From: Tupaia tana
Taxonomy: Eukaryota > Chordata > Mammalia > Scandentia > Tupaiidae
Assembly (NCBI GenBank): GCA_026018925.1
Contig: JAKSZU010000008.1
Location: 4,950,415-5,014,414 of the forward strand
Length of the DNA: 64,000 bases
Direction of reading: 5' to 3'
In this document: piece by piece, positions 21,943-33,111 of the stretch
How positions within the stretch are numbered: position 1 is the stretch's first letter
Layout of the letters: every line of letters starts with the position of its first letter
Notes under the pieces: generated by a model
Told to the model about the DNA's origin: nothing
Databases searched by the model: none
The model's input: the letters and a program-made list of their open reading frames with translations, nothing else
Translations under genes and position numbers: made by a program

Positions 21943-22203
21943 CAGGGGGTGTAGCAGTGGTGTTGCTGGACTCCCACACGACCAACTGCGGCTCGAGCCC
22001 TGGGACACAGCTTGCAACACACCAGACACACGTGCGCACATGCCCAAGATCCCAGGAGGAGATGGAGGAGAAGGGATTGCTGCGTGGCCATCCTCCTGGG
22101 GGTGATTTCTTACTTCCCCTCTCACTGTGTCTGTCTGTCTGTCTGTCTGTCTCTCCCTAGCAAGCACGTATGCTCTAAGCCAAAAACCTCTCAAAAGAGA
22201 AAG
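21943..22203 (+). mobile_element. tRNA-derived SINE, type A-like
   Basis: 'gtagcagtggtgttgctggactcccacacg', 'gcccaagatcccaggaggag', 'ctgggggtgatttctt', CT-rich (TCTG)n tail and 'ccaaaaacctctc'. Flanked by AACATCAGTGCC / AATACCAGTGCC. Confidence 0.85.
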
Positions 22204-22310
22204 AGAATACCAGTGCCAACTGTGCATTAAATACCGTCTTTGTTTTTAAATCATAGTTAGGAAATACCGAGTGTCATGAAACCTGTGCTTTTTAAAATCA
22301 GATATTGGAG

Positions 22311-22522
22311 GGCCAGGCAGTGGCACAGCAGCAACACAACTAGATCCAAGTGGAAAGGTCCTGAGTTCACATCCCCTACCTCCCTCTGCATGCCAGACAT
22401 GTGTGCCCTTATTAGGGCCGGCTGAGGCTGCGGGCGGGTCACAGCAGACGCCCTGGGGAAGACGCCTGTCTCTCTGTCTCTCTCCCTCTCGTGGAAAAAA
22501 TAGATAAATGAACTTTGAAAAA
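22311..22522 (+). mobile_element. tRNA-derived SINE, type C
   Basis: Head 'gggccaggcagtggcacagcagcaacacaactagatcc', B-box region 'gagttcacatccc', and terminal 'ctctctccctctcgtgg' with an A-rich tail. Confidence 0.85.
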
Positions 22523-23756
22523 CATAACACTATAAATGAAGTATTGGAATGAATCCCCATTAACTGATTCACATCAGTGCTTAACTATGACCCAATTGAT
22601 GATTTTGGAAAACAAGGATATCATTTTAACAACTTTGCAAATCGAAATCCATAACCACCAGCATGGGACTAACTGTACATTCAGTACTTGAGAATGTAAC
22701 AATCTCCATTAGCCAGGTGAATGAGCAGAACATGTAGCAAATTACACCAGTAATGGAGTTTCAAGGAAAAATGGACCAAAGATTCAAGGTAAAATATGCT
22801 CTTAAGCTTCATAAGAATTGTTTTTTTGTGTTTTGGAACCAAAGCTAATATAAATGAGACTATAACTGCCCAAAGTATTATTAAAAAAGGTTATATATTT
22901 ATATATATACATAGGTATATGTATATATATAATGCAAATGAACTGCTGAAAAATAAACCTGTCTCTAATATTACATTTTAAAATATCTCTTGGCAAAGAG
23001 AGGCATTCACTTTGCTGTCTGTCTTTAATTCTCCTTGCAAAGCAATATCGTGTAGCTCAAGGTGAATAAAACATGAAGAGAGGTGACCCTTGTCTAAATA
23101 TCAAAACAAATTAGATTATTTTCTGCAAAATATAGCAATAGTTTTTCTTATATTCCCCTGTAGTGCTCCTAGAAGCGATACAAGGATTGAAAACTCGAGA
23201 ACATGAAGTTGTAGCTTGGCGGGAACAGCGGTGAGAGCAGGCAGGGGCGCCTTGTGCATTAGGGAACTTGGTCGAGGAGCTTTATTGCTTGATCAGACAC
23301 TGAGTTCTTGACTGATGAGAAAGAGAAGAGGGCTATTTGGGAACATGTTCTTTTTCCGTTAAGAAAAATTCAAACGAAATGTCCATTTTTAAATGATTGT
23401 ACAGATGCTCCTGCACAGAGGTTATATGCTGATAAACACATCGTAAGTAGAAAATCCGTTCACTGTACTAACTCACCGAACTCCACAGAGAGAGGAGACA
23501 GGCCTCACACACACAGTTCAGGCATAGGCCAAGGTGGAGTCACTTTCGTCAGGCTTTCAGTAGATCTCATTCACTGGTGAGTGTTTGCACATGGTTGGCT
23601 CACACAAGGAACAGCTTATAACTCAGCATAAAAATAGTTAGAGAAGCAATTATATGAATTATGGCTTTTTCCAAGTTCCACCGCATTCTGAGAGCAAGAC
23701 AATAGTCTTCAAGGCCCAAAGCTTTTAGACAAAGAATTAGTAACAATTTAGCATTA
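22523..23756. other. AT-rich unrecognised sequence, 1.2 kb
   Basis: Contains a short (TA)n tract at about 22890-22935. No gene is supported. Confidence 0.4.
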
Positions 23757-24038
23757 TGTAAGGTCTCATGACCTATGAGTCCACTCCAAGAATAGGAAAC
23801 AGTAGCATGAGGTACCTGACATGTGACCCCTACCAGGAGGGAAATGCATGCCCAAGACCCTCTTAGCTTGGATATAGACCCAGACTAAAGCCCACCACTG
23901 GCAACCCACTTTTGGGAACCCTCCCTGCCTGGAACTCTTTTCTTGCAATAAACTCTGCTTTATAGTCCCCTCCTTTTGTCTGTACTTCTAATTCTTCCCC
24001 ATTGCAAGTCATGACTCAGCCAACTCTGAAATCCTACA
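23757..24038 (+). mobile_element. Probable solo retroviral LTR
   Basis: Begins TGTAAGG and ends CCTACA, a short inverted repeat. A polyadenylation signal AATAAA lies at 23947-23952 in the context 'ttgcaataaactctgctttat', typical of the R region of class I endogenous retroviral LTRs. I see no flanking duplication, so the edges are approximate. Confidence 0.5.
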
Positions 24039-24544
24039 GGTAGCCTAGTTTGTTTGTTTGTTTGTTTGTTTTTTGCCACAGGTTGTTTGCATTCATGGGA
24101 GAAAGACAAAGACAGAAAGCAAGAGGGGAAGTGATAAATCACTCCCCCAGGGAAGATAGCCACGCTGCAATCCTATCTCCTCTTTTCTCCTTTCAGGGTT
24201 TTGGACATGCACTCACACGTTCCTGACATGAGGTCCAGGACTCGAACCACAGAGTCAACCATGTGGGATCCAATGTCTTAACCACCATGCCACTTCTGGC
24301 CCTAGCCTAGTCTATCTTAAATGTGCTCAGAACACCTAAAGTTGGACACAATCATCTGAGAGCAAGCCTATTTATAAAGAAGTGCTGAGTCTCTCAGGCA
24401 ATCTATTGAATACTGTACTGGAAATGAAAAACAGAATGGTCATGTGGGTATTCCAAGTGCAGTTTCTACTGAGTGCTCACTGCCTCGCACCGTTGTACAG
24501 CTGGAAGGTCCTAAGTTGAGCCACCCTAAGTCAGAGGCCATCTG
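24039..24544 (-). mobile_element. Tigger-type DNA transposon (MER44-like), split by a SINE
   Basis: 24039-24051 and 24303-24544 read, on the complement, as a Tigger MITE. Landmarks on the given strand are 'agcctagtctatcttaaatgtgctcagaacac', 'aatcatctga' and the end 'aggccatctg' followed by TA. It is the same class as 655-840 but longer. Confidence 0.55.
24052..24302 (-). mobile_element. tRNA-derived SINE, type B
   Basis: Inserted in the Tigger element with target duplication TAGCCTAGT on both sides. Minus-strand head 'gggccagaagtggcatggtgg' and B-box region 'ggttcgagtcct'. The 3' tail is expanded as (TTTG)n on the given strand. Confidence 0.9.
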
Positions 24545-24782
24545 TATCTGTGCACATAGCTTATTAAAGTACTTTTCCTTCTTTCTCTCTTTTTGCCAAG
24601 GCATCCAAAGTGGGCAATCTGACTGGATCTAAAGTAAATTCACTTGCATCTGGCAAGCTAACTTGCAAAGCTTCCCTTTGCATTTCTTTTCAAAGGATCA
24701 GAAAATCCTCCTGAAGGAGAACTTAACCTAACACAAGAAGAATTAGAGGCAATAAGCCCAACTCTGCAAGAGCCTCTCTCAG
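24545..24782. other. Unrecognised sequence
   Basis: No supported feature. Confidence 0.4.
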
Positions 24783-25052
24783 GGACAGCAGGTGACATGG
24801 TGGCTAAGGCACTGGACTCCCACATGCTAGACTGCAGGTTGAATTTCAGACTTGGTGGCTTGAGAATCATGCCGGGCACATGTGTCTGCTCGAAATCCCA
24901 GGAGGGGAATGGAGGGGAAGAGATTGTGCTGTGGCCATTCCCGGGAGTGCGGGCAGTGGTTTTTCACTTTCCCTCTCACGATCTCTGTCTTTATCTGGCT
25001 AGCACAGGCCCTATGGCAAAAAGCTAAAAAAGCAACAACAACAACAACAACA
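24783..25052 (+). mobile_element. tRNA-derived SINE, type B/A, with (CAA)n tail
   Basis: 'acagcaggtgacatggtggctaaggcactggactccc' head, 'gtggcttgagaatcatgcc', CT-rich tract, 'ggccctatggcaaaaagc' and a (CAA)n expansion at about 25032-25052. Confidence 0.85.
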
Positions 25053-25544
25053 AACCCAACAGCCTCCCTCTGGGCAGGGAAGCGGTTCTGGGCAGGGTCT
25101 GTTGATGTTACCTGTTCCTTCTCTGGGTTCGCTGGCCCTGGGTGAGTGTGAGGACTGTAACAAGAAGTGGAAAGGTCGGTTTCATAAAAATGGGTGTGAC
25201 ACTGTGATGCAATGAACTCTGCTGGGTCCTTCTGATCTGATTTAGCATCAACAACGGGACACTTCCCTGGGAATATTCAACAAAACAATTCACAAGTCCT
25301 CTATCTTGAGGCTTCCAGGGTGCCTGGGGAACGTCTGCCCCTGCATAGCCGGTGGGACATGAGGCAGCAAGGTGCTGGGAGACAGGGCTATGCATCTTGC
25401 AGGACCACCGTGGCCTCAGCTCTCTGAAAGCACACCCCCTCTCCACCCGTATTTTTCTTTCTGAAATCTTTAATCATTTATTTTATAATCTTGCCAATTC
25501 TGACCTAACAGTCAGTATGTATTATAAGGTTTTAAAATTTCCTT
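25053..25544. other. Unrecognised sequence
   Basis: No supported gene. It lies directly upstream of the TPT1 pseudogene. Confidence 0.4.
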
Positions 25545-26435
25545 TCGGCTTCTCCGCCCGCTCCCTGCTCCCAGGCCTGTGTGGACACTCCCTCACGCAA
25601 GCACACAAGGAGGCAGTTCTTCTCCAGTATGAAGCTCCGGCTGCACTGCGCTCACTCCGAGCTCGGGGCTCCTACTCAGCAAGCGCTGCCGTGGTCTCCC
25701 TCCAGCAGCTACCATTATTATCTACCGGGACCTCGCCAGCCATGATGAGATGTTCTCCAACATTTACAAAATCCGGTGATCGCCGACTGGCTGTGCCTGG
25801 GGGTGGAGGGGAAGATGGTCGCTAGGACAGAGGGTAACATTACTGACTCGCTCATTGGTGGAAATGCCTCTGCTGGAGGCCCTGAGGGCAGAGGCACCGA
25901 AAGCACAGTAGTTGCGGGTGTTGACGTCATCATGAACCATCCCTTACAGGAAGCCAGCTTCACGAAAGAAGCCTACAAGAAGTCCATCAAAGATTACATG
26001 GAATCAAAGACAAACTTGAAGAACAGAGACCAGGAAGAGTAAAACCGTTTATGACAGGGGCTGCAAACAAATCAAGCATATTCTTGCTAATTTCAAAAAC
26101 TACCGGTTCTTTATTGGTGAAAACATGAATCCAGACAGCAAGGTTGCTCTACTGGACTGCCGTGAGGATGGTGTGACCCCCATATATGATTTCCTTTAAG
26201 GATGGTTTAGAAATGGAAAAATGTTAGCAAATTGGGCAATGACTTTGGATCATCATAACTGACAGCCGCTTGTCATCCACAAAACAGCAGGACTAAAGAC
26301 AAATGGGACTGATGTCACCGTGAGCGCTTCATTTATTTTGACTGTGATTTATTTGGAGTGGAGGCATTGTTTTTAAGGAAAAAACATGTCATGTAGGTTG
26401 TCTAAAAATAAAATGCATTTAAACTTATTTGAGAG
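25545..26435 (+). pseudogene. TPT1: Processed pseudogene of TPT1 (translationally controlled tumour protein, TCTP)
   Basis: An intronless copy of the whole TPT1 mRNA. The 5'UTR begins with the pyrimidine-rich CCTTTCGGCTTCTCC typical of this 5'TOP gene. The coding region starts at 25714, where the initiator ATG has become ATT. The peptides [25 protein letters not shown] and [15 protein letters not shown] identify the family. A deletion at about 25777 creates an in-frame TGA. Further small indels lie near 26015 and 26065, and an insertion near 26180. The frame is therefore broken in several places, leaving only an 88-codon open stretch (25776-26042). The 3'UTR is complete to the AATAAA at 26407-26412. 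Sequence to about 26590, ending in an A-rich stretch, may be the longer alternative 3'UTR. TCTP is an abundant growth-related cytosolic protein and TPT1 is a frequent source of retrocopies. This copy cannot encode it. Confidence 0.95.
25570..25635 (+). repeat. 66-bp direct repeat, copy 1 (inside the TPT1 5'UTR)
   Basis: Matches 27565-27630 at 64 of 66 positions by eye, in the same orientation. It interrupts the expected TPT1 5'UTR between 'cgctccctgct' and 'ctccggctgca'. Confidence 0.9.
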
Positions 26436-26796
26436 AATGCCTGTTAGTTTAATACATTTAAACTCAGTCTATCATGTTCCTGAAGAAGCTAGAGCCTGGT
26501 TATAAACCACTACTAGAAAGTGTAAGACTGTCTTCAGATAACTTCTGCAGTGAAAACTACTTCTGGGACTGGAATATAAAATAAAAAAAACAAGAATCAA
26601 AAGTTTTAATTCTGAGTTGCAGTAAAGGGAAGGACCATGTTTACAGCCATGCCAACATTTGAAGTGGAGCCTTTTCATCACCTGCAGTGGACATAGTTAA
26701 CTGTGGAAGAGATGACCAAAAGAATAGAGAGACTAAATCAGTTGGGAAAAAAAATTTCTTTGAAATGTCACATGTATCTTTGTGTTTTTGTCTGCC
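26436..26796. other. Possible TPT1 3'UTR extension, then unrecognised sequence
   Basis: 26436-26590 may be the long form of the TPT1 3'UTR, ending 'aatataaaataaaaaaaac'. Beyond that nothing is recognised. Confidence 0.35.
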
Positions 26797-26814
26797 AATT
26801 CATATATATATGTA

Positions 26815-26872
<58 letters not shown>

Positions 26873-26892
26873 CGTATATATATACACGCACA
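26797..26892. repeat. (TA)n microsatellite
   Basis: About 90 bp of TATATA with occasional TG and AC interruptions, running into a CACACA stretch. Confidence 0.95.
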
Positions 26893-27141
26893 CACACATT
26901 TGCCAAAGTCATGTGCACTTGCTGGAGAGAGACAGAGTCAGTCAGAGAGGGGAAACATGAGAAGTCACCCCCCAGGAGGTATGCCCAAGCCTTAATCTCT
27001 TCTCATCCATTCTCTTCTCAGAATTTTGGGCACACATGCACATACGCCTGGCATGATTTTCAGGTCTCCAGGTCTGGGACTTGAACCATGATCAGCCACA
27101 AGGGAATCCAATGCCTTAACCACCATGCCATCTAGTGGCTC
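26893..27141 (-). mobile_element. tRNA-derived SINE, type B
   Basis: Minus-strand head 'gccactagatggcatggtggttaaggcattgg', B-box region 'ggttcaagtccc', core with 'gggcatacctcctggggggtg'. The 3' end merges with the (TA)n/(CA)n run. Confidence 0.85.
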
Positions 27142-27282
27142 GCTCTTCCAATTCTTACAGAGGACACTCTTGATGGAATTCACTGAAGAAGAAGTAGGAA
27201 GAACTGTAGAAACTAAAGCCTCAGCGACTAGATACCCAGTGGTATCTAATGGTAGAACTTGGTCTCTTTTTTGTTACTAAAT

Positions 27283-27480
27283 TTCTTTCTTTCTTCCATG
27301 AAAAAAAGAGAGAAACAGGTACCCACACCAATGTCTTCCTCCACGATCCATTCCCAGCCTCAGCCAGCCCAGGCCCCGCAATGTGTGCATGTACCCAGCA
27401 CGTACTGGAGGCCTCAGGACACAAGTGTAGCCTTCTGCTAGTCCGGCACTGTGAGCATGGCGTCACTGCTGCATACCACT
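27283..27480 (-). mobile_element. tRNA-derived SINE, type C, diverged
   Basis: Starts on the given strand with 'tttctttctttcttccatgaaaaaaagag', the complement of the type C ending, and continues with the 'ctcagccagcccaggcc' body. Confidence 0.6.
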
Positions 27481-27564
27481 CCTGGCCGGGTGCTCCCTCC
27501 TCCTCGCCTCATCTGTCCCTCTCCGTGTCGGCTTTCCCCACGGCCAGGAGGACAGCTCCACCAA

Positions 27565-27630
27565 CCCAGGCCTGTGTGGACACTCCCTCACGCAAGCACA
27601 CAAGGAGGCAGTCCTTCTCCAGTAGGAAGC
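27565..27630 (+). repeat. 66-bp direct repeat, copy 2
   Basis: Partner of 25570-25635, about 2 kb downstream. It is surrounded by unrelated sequence on both sides. Confidence 0.9.
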
Positions 27631-28172
27631 ATTCAGAGAATGAGGCAGGCTCTCCAGACCCAAGCCACGTGCTCAAGCCAGGCACACAATGAGACGTTCC
27701 CATTACTTGCCACTTCTCACAAAAGTGAGGGCTCAAGTGGTCCATGTTTCTTTTGGTGAATATATCAGTTATAAAGGCTCAAGTAAATATAAGAAGTACT
27801 CTGAAAAAACAAATGAGGCTTGATCAACACAAGAATTTCTTTAAGTTTTTCTTTAAGTTGTAGCAAAATGTGGTTTAATTTTACAAGGTATTTGCACATA
27901 TAAAATGTAGTTTATTTATACAGAACATTTCATTGATATTTTGTTCAAGTTGATATATTTTTTCTAGCTATGTAGACAATCCATGCTAATAATTAACAAA
28001 ACATTCATTGACTGCATCTTCTTCAAGAAATTTAATTTTTCTGAGTAGTAATGTCATCATGTAGTATCTAAGGCAAGTTGCTAATGTTAGCTATTGTATT
28101 ATCGTGTTGGAAATATAAATCATCATTATTTATGATTCTAGGACCACCTAAAATAATAGCAAGGTTGCAAAC
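27631..28172. other. AT-rich unrecognised sequence
   Basis: No supported gene or repeat. Confidence 0.4.
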
Positions 28173-28395
28173 AGGTATTTGAATTCCAGGGGGCACAGGA
28201 GTGCATGGGAGAGACAGGGAAACCACCCCCCAAGTGGGCCTTGGTCACACCGCAGTTCCTTTTCTCTAACTCTCAGTCCCATTAGGATCCTAGGTGTGAG
28301 CACACCTGCTGTGTTTTTCAAGCCAGGGAAACCAGGATATGAACCTGGCTGGCCCTGTGGGGTCTGGCTTCCTGAGGGCAGCCACTAGTTGCCAT
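28173..28395 (-). mobile_element. tRNA-derived SINE, type B, diverged
   Basis: Minus-strand features: 'ggttcatatcctgg', 'gaaaaacacagcaggtgtgctcacacc' and a G/A-rich complement of the CT tail at the left end. Confidence 0.65.
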
Positions 28396-28530
28396 GCTAA
28401 GAAGCTAGCCTGTGGGATGCAGACAGTTTGACAGGAGGAGAATAGAGATGAATGGACAATTTCATATTTTTATTATTTCCTGAATGTGTGTAACTACGTA
28501 ATTCCAATTCATTTAAAAATATGGTTTGTG

Positions 28531-28795
28531 GGTCAGCCCCATGGCCTGGTGGCTAAAGAAGCCAGATCTCATACAGTCAATCATGGATTGAATCCCTGGT
28601 GGCTTGAAAACCATGTGGCTGTGTTGGTGTATTGTGGTGGGTGGGAGTGTATGCCCCAAATCCCACCAGTATGGCAAAATGGAGGAAAAGGGGTTGGTGT
28701 GAGACTATACCCCATCGGAGAGGGTTTTATCTTTCTCCCTCTCTCTGTCTCTGGTGAGCACACGAGCCCTTTGGCATAAATAAATAATACATTTT
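28531..28795 (+). mobile_element. tRNA-derived SINE, type B
   Basis: 'gggtcagccccatggcctggtggctaaagaagccagatctc', 'cttgaaaaccatg', CT-rich tract, 'tctggtgagcacacgagccctttggcataaataaataa'. Confidence 0.85.
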
Positions 28796-29208
28796 GTGAT
28801 TCAGTAAACATTTCAAGCATTCCATCAAGTGAAATTTTCTTTCAAGTCCCATTTTGAAAAAGAAAATCAAAATTGGTATTAATATGATAAACTTTGCCCA
28901 CTGCGAAGTCACAAAGTGCCTCAGATTAGTTACAGGAAAGGCCAGTATAGGTGACATGGTGACATGCTGTGAGCTGACTTACAGACTTGGCTTTGTAACC
29001 AGTGTAGGCTGTTACGCATTCCTGATGGGTCATCTGCAAGCGGCATACTTATCCTCAGAGGGGAATGCCTCAGATGAACATCTTCAAAGCTTATCAGTAA
29101 GATCCTGAAACGACAGGAGTGAAATATGCCCCTTTGCTAAAAACAAGCATGTACTTAGTATTGCTAAGTAGTATTTTCTTAGAGATGAGAAATTAAAAAG
29201 TATTTTCA
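28796..29208. other. Unrecognised sequence
   Basis: The 84-codon ORF at 28854-29108 has no recognisable domain. Not called. Confidence 0.4.
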
Positions 29209-29484
29209 GGCATCAGCAAATGGTATAATGGCTATGTCACTGGACTCCCACGTAGTCGACCACAGTTTGAGTCCTGGACCCGGTGGCTTAAACTCACGCC
29301 GGGCGCGTGTGCGTGCGTGCCCAAGATCCCGATAGGATAATGGAGGAGAAGGGATTGTGGCATGGCCATCCCCCCCGGGGGGGTGATTTCTCGCTTTCTA
29401 TCTCTCTGTCTCTCTCTGTCTTTCTGGCAAGCACACGTGCCCTATAGCAAAAACCTCTCCCCCAAAAAATAATTTAAAAAAACA
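29209..29484 (+). mobile_element. tRNA-derived SINE, type A
   Basis: Complete, with the CCCCCCCGGGGGGG block. Flanked by the duplication AAAAGTATTTTC (about 29196 and 29485). Confidence 0.9.
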
Positions 29485-29604
29485 AAAGTATTTTCGGGTC
29501 CATTACCACATTTTGTTCTTAGGATCCTGTAGTTACTATTATTATTAGTATTTGAACAAGACAATTACGATTGGAATCTATTACATAATGTAGAAGTTTA
29601 TGCG

Positions 29605-29810
29605 GGGCTGGCTCTGTGAACTGGCGATTAAGGAAACCGGTTCCCACGCGGCCAGCTGCGCAGTTTGAATCCTGGCTTGACAAGCATGCCGGGCGTGTGC
29701 GGGTGCATACCCGAAATTCTGATGTGAGTAAGAAATGGAAGAGGAAGGGTTACGGGGAGGTCATGCTTCCTCTTTCTCAGGAGAACATGTGTACTCTCTA
29801 ACAAACTGGG
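29605..29810 (+). mobile_element. tRNA-derived SINE, type B, shortened tail
   Basis: 'ggggctggctctgtgaactggcgattaaggaaaccggttccc', 'gtttgaatcctgg', 'gcatgccgggcgtgtgcgg'. The CT tract is mostly lost. Confidence 0.8.
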
Positions 29811-29983
29811 GAACAAAGGAAAAGCTGATGACGGAGCAGGAGCCACACCCCACACCTGCTGGTCTCGCTCCGCGGTGTCGTTCTCCACCACTCTGGTTCC
29901 CACCTGTACCTGTTACCTTCTTTTGGCTACTTATGCTAATTTCACACATTATATGATAAATTATCATATCTAGCGATAATACT

Positions 29984-30053
29984 ATGGGGTCGTCAGGAAA
30001 GTCATGATGCGTTTTTTGCACAGAAAACTACATCATGACCTTCCCAATGACCT
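29984..30053. mobile_element. Mariner-type hairpin MITE (about 70 bp)
   Basis: Left arm TGGGGTCGTCAGGAAAGTCATGATG pairs with the right arm 'catcatgaccttcccaatgaccta' around a short T-rich loop. Flanked by TA. Same family as 3750-3828. Confidence 0.7.
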
Positions 30054-30787
30054 AATATTTCACTATATTGCATGTGCATAACGCATGTAGGCAAGATTTA
30101 TTTTTTATTCTTACCATTTTTTAGTGTAAACAATGGAAATTGGGGAAGGAAAGCAGTTCAGAACACACAAGGAATGTGAGGTCCATTTAAATTTTGATGC
30201 CCGAGTAAGGCGTGAGCTCAGACGTTGGTTAAGCCCACAGCTCTGTCAAAGGCAACCATTTGCAATGTGAAGCATGCTTTAGTTACAGAAAACACTCTGA
30301 CCTGTAGACAGGTAGTGTGGCCTCTCACCCCCTCCCAACTCCATGTCCTTGAGTCGAGGATGTGAAGAATAAGATCTAGCCAATCAGCTGCCTGGCCTAC
30401 TGGACATGAGCCAGTGTGAATTCTTGCCATACGACCTGGGACATCCCTTCTTGCCCTTCCTTGATAATACAATAATTACCCTTCCCGCACCCCTCCAGTG
30501 CACACATCCAGGGCGTCCGCAATCCGTGTCACACTGGTGAATCATCCTACGGCCTGGCATGAATGAACCCTTTTCATTTCACTTACTGTGCCTCAGTCTG
30601 CCATTTGTAGGTTGATAAAATGGACATTTGACAAGAGAAACATGTTGGTGTCTAGTCATGGCAGCTGTACAGTAGCTGCGTAGGTCAGACATTCAACTAG
30701 AGCAACCCAGAATTTCCCACGTCAGACTATTCCTAATCCATGTGTGTTGTTTGGTGAATTGTTTCGCCAGTTATTAGATGAGGACTT
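30054..30787. other. Unrecognised sequence
   Basis: No gene or nameable repeat. Confidence 0.4.
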
Positions 30788-31055
30788 CTTTTTTTTTTTA
30801 ATAATCTTTATTTACTCTTTAAATTATTTATTATTATTTATACACTCAATCATTATACATCATTCAGTTTGTAGAGAGATTTTACCCAACATGATATACA
30901 CCACACAGCAGGCAAATTGAGACTACCATACATGACATCACCAACAGGCAATGAACCATATCTGTGTCCCACAAATGTCTTACTTCCCCATTTTTTCCCA
31001 AATTTCCCTTCCTGCTCCCTTCCCCTCTCCCACTCTCCTTCCACTTCTAAAGCCA
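30788..31055 (-). mobile_element. L1 3'UTR-like repeat
   Basis: Read on the minus strand it carries 'gggaagtaagacatttgtgggacacagatatggtt' and 'aataataataaataa', closely matching 35-275. It begins on the given strand with poly(T). Confidence 0.75.
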
Positions 31056-32160
31056 GTTCTGGCATGAGTACAGTTTTATTCTGAGCTCAACTGCTGACAA
31101 ACTAGGGTCATCACCAGTTTGATGACAACTGTGAGGATACACTTTCTTCTTCACATGCATGTCTGCAAGGACTTTCTCAAGATCAAGGACACGCACCCTT
31201 CCTACCAGTGAGAAGCGATGCAGCATGCACCAGCATTAACATCTGAACTTGCTAACACGACAGCCCCAGCTCAGTGCTGAGCTTTTACAGATGTTCCCCA
31301 CTTTCTCAACCTACTCGCTCGTCAAATCTTCTTGAATTATTCAGTTAGAACCACGAGGAGGGTTGTCAGTTCTCCTGTGAAAAAGCCATATGTTTCACAA
31401 ATCACATTTCTTACATCTCTCTCTGCTATTTAGCGATGACATTTGTAGTTTAAGTGCCTTCATCAGAGCCTTGTCTGCCACATTTACATTTCTCTTTCAG
31501 ATTCTTTAAAATATAATGATGGCTCTTCACAGTATTTGAGCCCTAAAAAGATACAGAACGCACTGCATTAATCAATCCTTCCCCTAGTGCAGACAGGGCA
31601 CGCTTCCGCTTTAATTAACAAGCATTTTTGACATCTAATGGGTAGAGAACTCAAGACAGTCCCTCACTGGCACCAACAGCACAACATCCCTTCACCTTTA
31701 AGCAACATTCCTTGTGCATATGTGATTATTTGGCCTATGTCTATGAAAAGTGGAGGGTCTGAGAATGTTTACTGTCAGGTCAACACCCAAGATTTGGATT
31801 TAGTAGGTAAGAGAACAACTGGAGACGAACTGATGTGGAAATCGGCTGGTTTGCTCAAGGCTATCAAAGGGCATCATTCCGCTGGTTTCCTCAAAGGAGA
31901 AAGTGACTGAGACAAATACCAAACTTTAAAAGCTCCAGTGTGCCGACTCCATATGGCATTTCCAGGTAATTTCAGCGTCAAAAAGGATCCTTGGTGTGTT
32001 TTCTGAAGTGCTTGGCTGTTTGCTCAAAGCAGCAGCAGAGTCCTTTCTATAACTTTGTGACAAAAGTTCTTAGCAAAAACATTTAGGACTTAAATGCAAT
32101 AAGAAAAAAAATCCCGTAGAGTTTCACTAATTATAAGTCAACGATGTATTTCCTCTTACA
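31056..32160. other. Unrecognised sequence, 1.1 kb
   Basis: Non-repetitive by eye. Short ORFs such as 31638-31910 show no domain. Confidence 0.4.
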
Positions 32161-32164
32161 GATG

Positions 32165-32640
32165 TTGTTGTTGCTGGACCAGGGCCTTACACCCTGGGTC
32201 CAGGTTCAAGCAAGTCCGACCCTTCACCATTCAACAAAACACAGAGAGGCAAAGTTGTGAGAGAAGAAAGTCAAATTTATTAAGATGGCCCCATGGGAAA
32301 CACATGGGAGGGTGTCTTCCACTGCTCAGTCAACCTACAGATGCCTTGGAGGGAGTCTATGGGACTAGTGGCAATGTAGAGAAAAGCAGAGATCAGGTTA
32401 ATGTTTAGCTGGGGGAACAATCAAGCAATTCAGCGTTAGCTGGTTCTACTACGTGGGAGGTCTGGCAACCGCTGTTGGCTGGACCCAATGGCAAGAGGGA
32501 TTTATTTGGGGAGGGGATAGTTTGTGTTTTTGGTTAGTCCATTGGTATTTGGGTGGATCAGAACTAGTATTGCTAAACATCTTTGATTTCTGGTCTATAC
32601 TTACGTTAGGTAGAGGTTAAACATGAGCATGGCGATGCTG
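32165..32640 (-). mobile_element. LTR-like segment with minus-strand polyadenylation signal
   Basis: Read on the minus strand, AATAAA (32276-32281 on the given strand) is followed by a C/T-rich U5-like stretch ending '..ccagcaacaacaaca'. I cannot identify the family or the start, so this is tentative. Confidence 0.35.
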
Positions 32641-32890
32641 GCCTGTAGACTGTGTAAGCCTTGATTACTGATCAAAGGGAACCCTGTGACAAAAGGAGAG
32701 AGGTCACCCAGGGGAGTGTCAGGGGAGAAAACCAGAGCTGCCATAAAAGAAACTCTGGGGCTATCAGGTCTGACCTCAGCCAACCTGCTCGTCCTCCTTA
32801 AGAGTCTGTGCTTTGCTCAGCTAGGCAGTGTCTACACTATCTGCTTCTCTGCTGGTGTCTGTGTTCAACTCTCAAGGCCCATGATCACCT
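32641..32890. repeat. Repeat shared with 36745-36965 (ERV-related?), copy 1
   Basis: Blocks such as 'gatcaaaggg..accctgtgac.aaaaggaga', 'gaaaaccagag..taaaagaaa' and 'ttgctcagc..gcagtgtctacactatctg' recur in the same order and orientation at 36745-36965, at roughly 75% identity by eye. Confidence 0.65.
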
Positions 32891-33111
32891 GGTGAGATCT
32901 TTCTGGTACTGTGGCTTGGCTCAGCCAGTCTTCCTCAGGAGGGTGGGATGTCTTGCCTTCCCTTCGAGCTGAGGCCCTCTCCCTTCTCTCTTCTTGCTCT
33001 CTTGCACAATGCACACAAATCCTCTCCTTTCCTGTGTGCACGACCATGTGCCTTGACCACTCTGTCCTCGTTTACCAGTATTCAGTCTTCCTGCTGCTCC
33101 AAACTCTCCTT

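Noticed and set aside
25776-26042. 88-codon TPT1-like open frame as a possible functional TCTP
   Set aside because: The true start is mutated, and frameshifts before and after this stretch remove both ends. It is a pseudogene remnant.
26687-27084. ORFs rich in isoleucine-tyrosine repeats
   Set aside because: They are translations of the (TA)n microsatellite.
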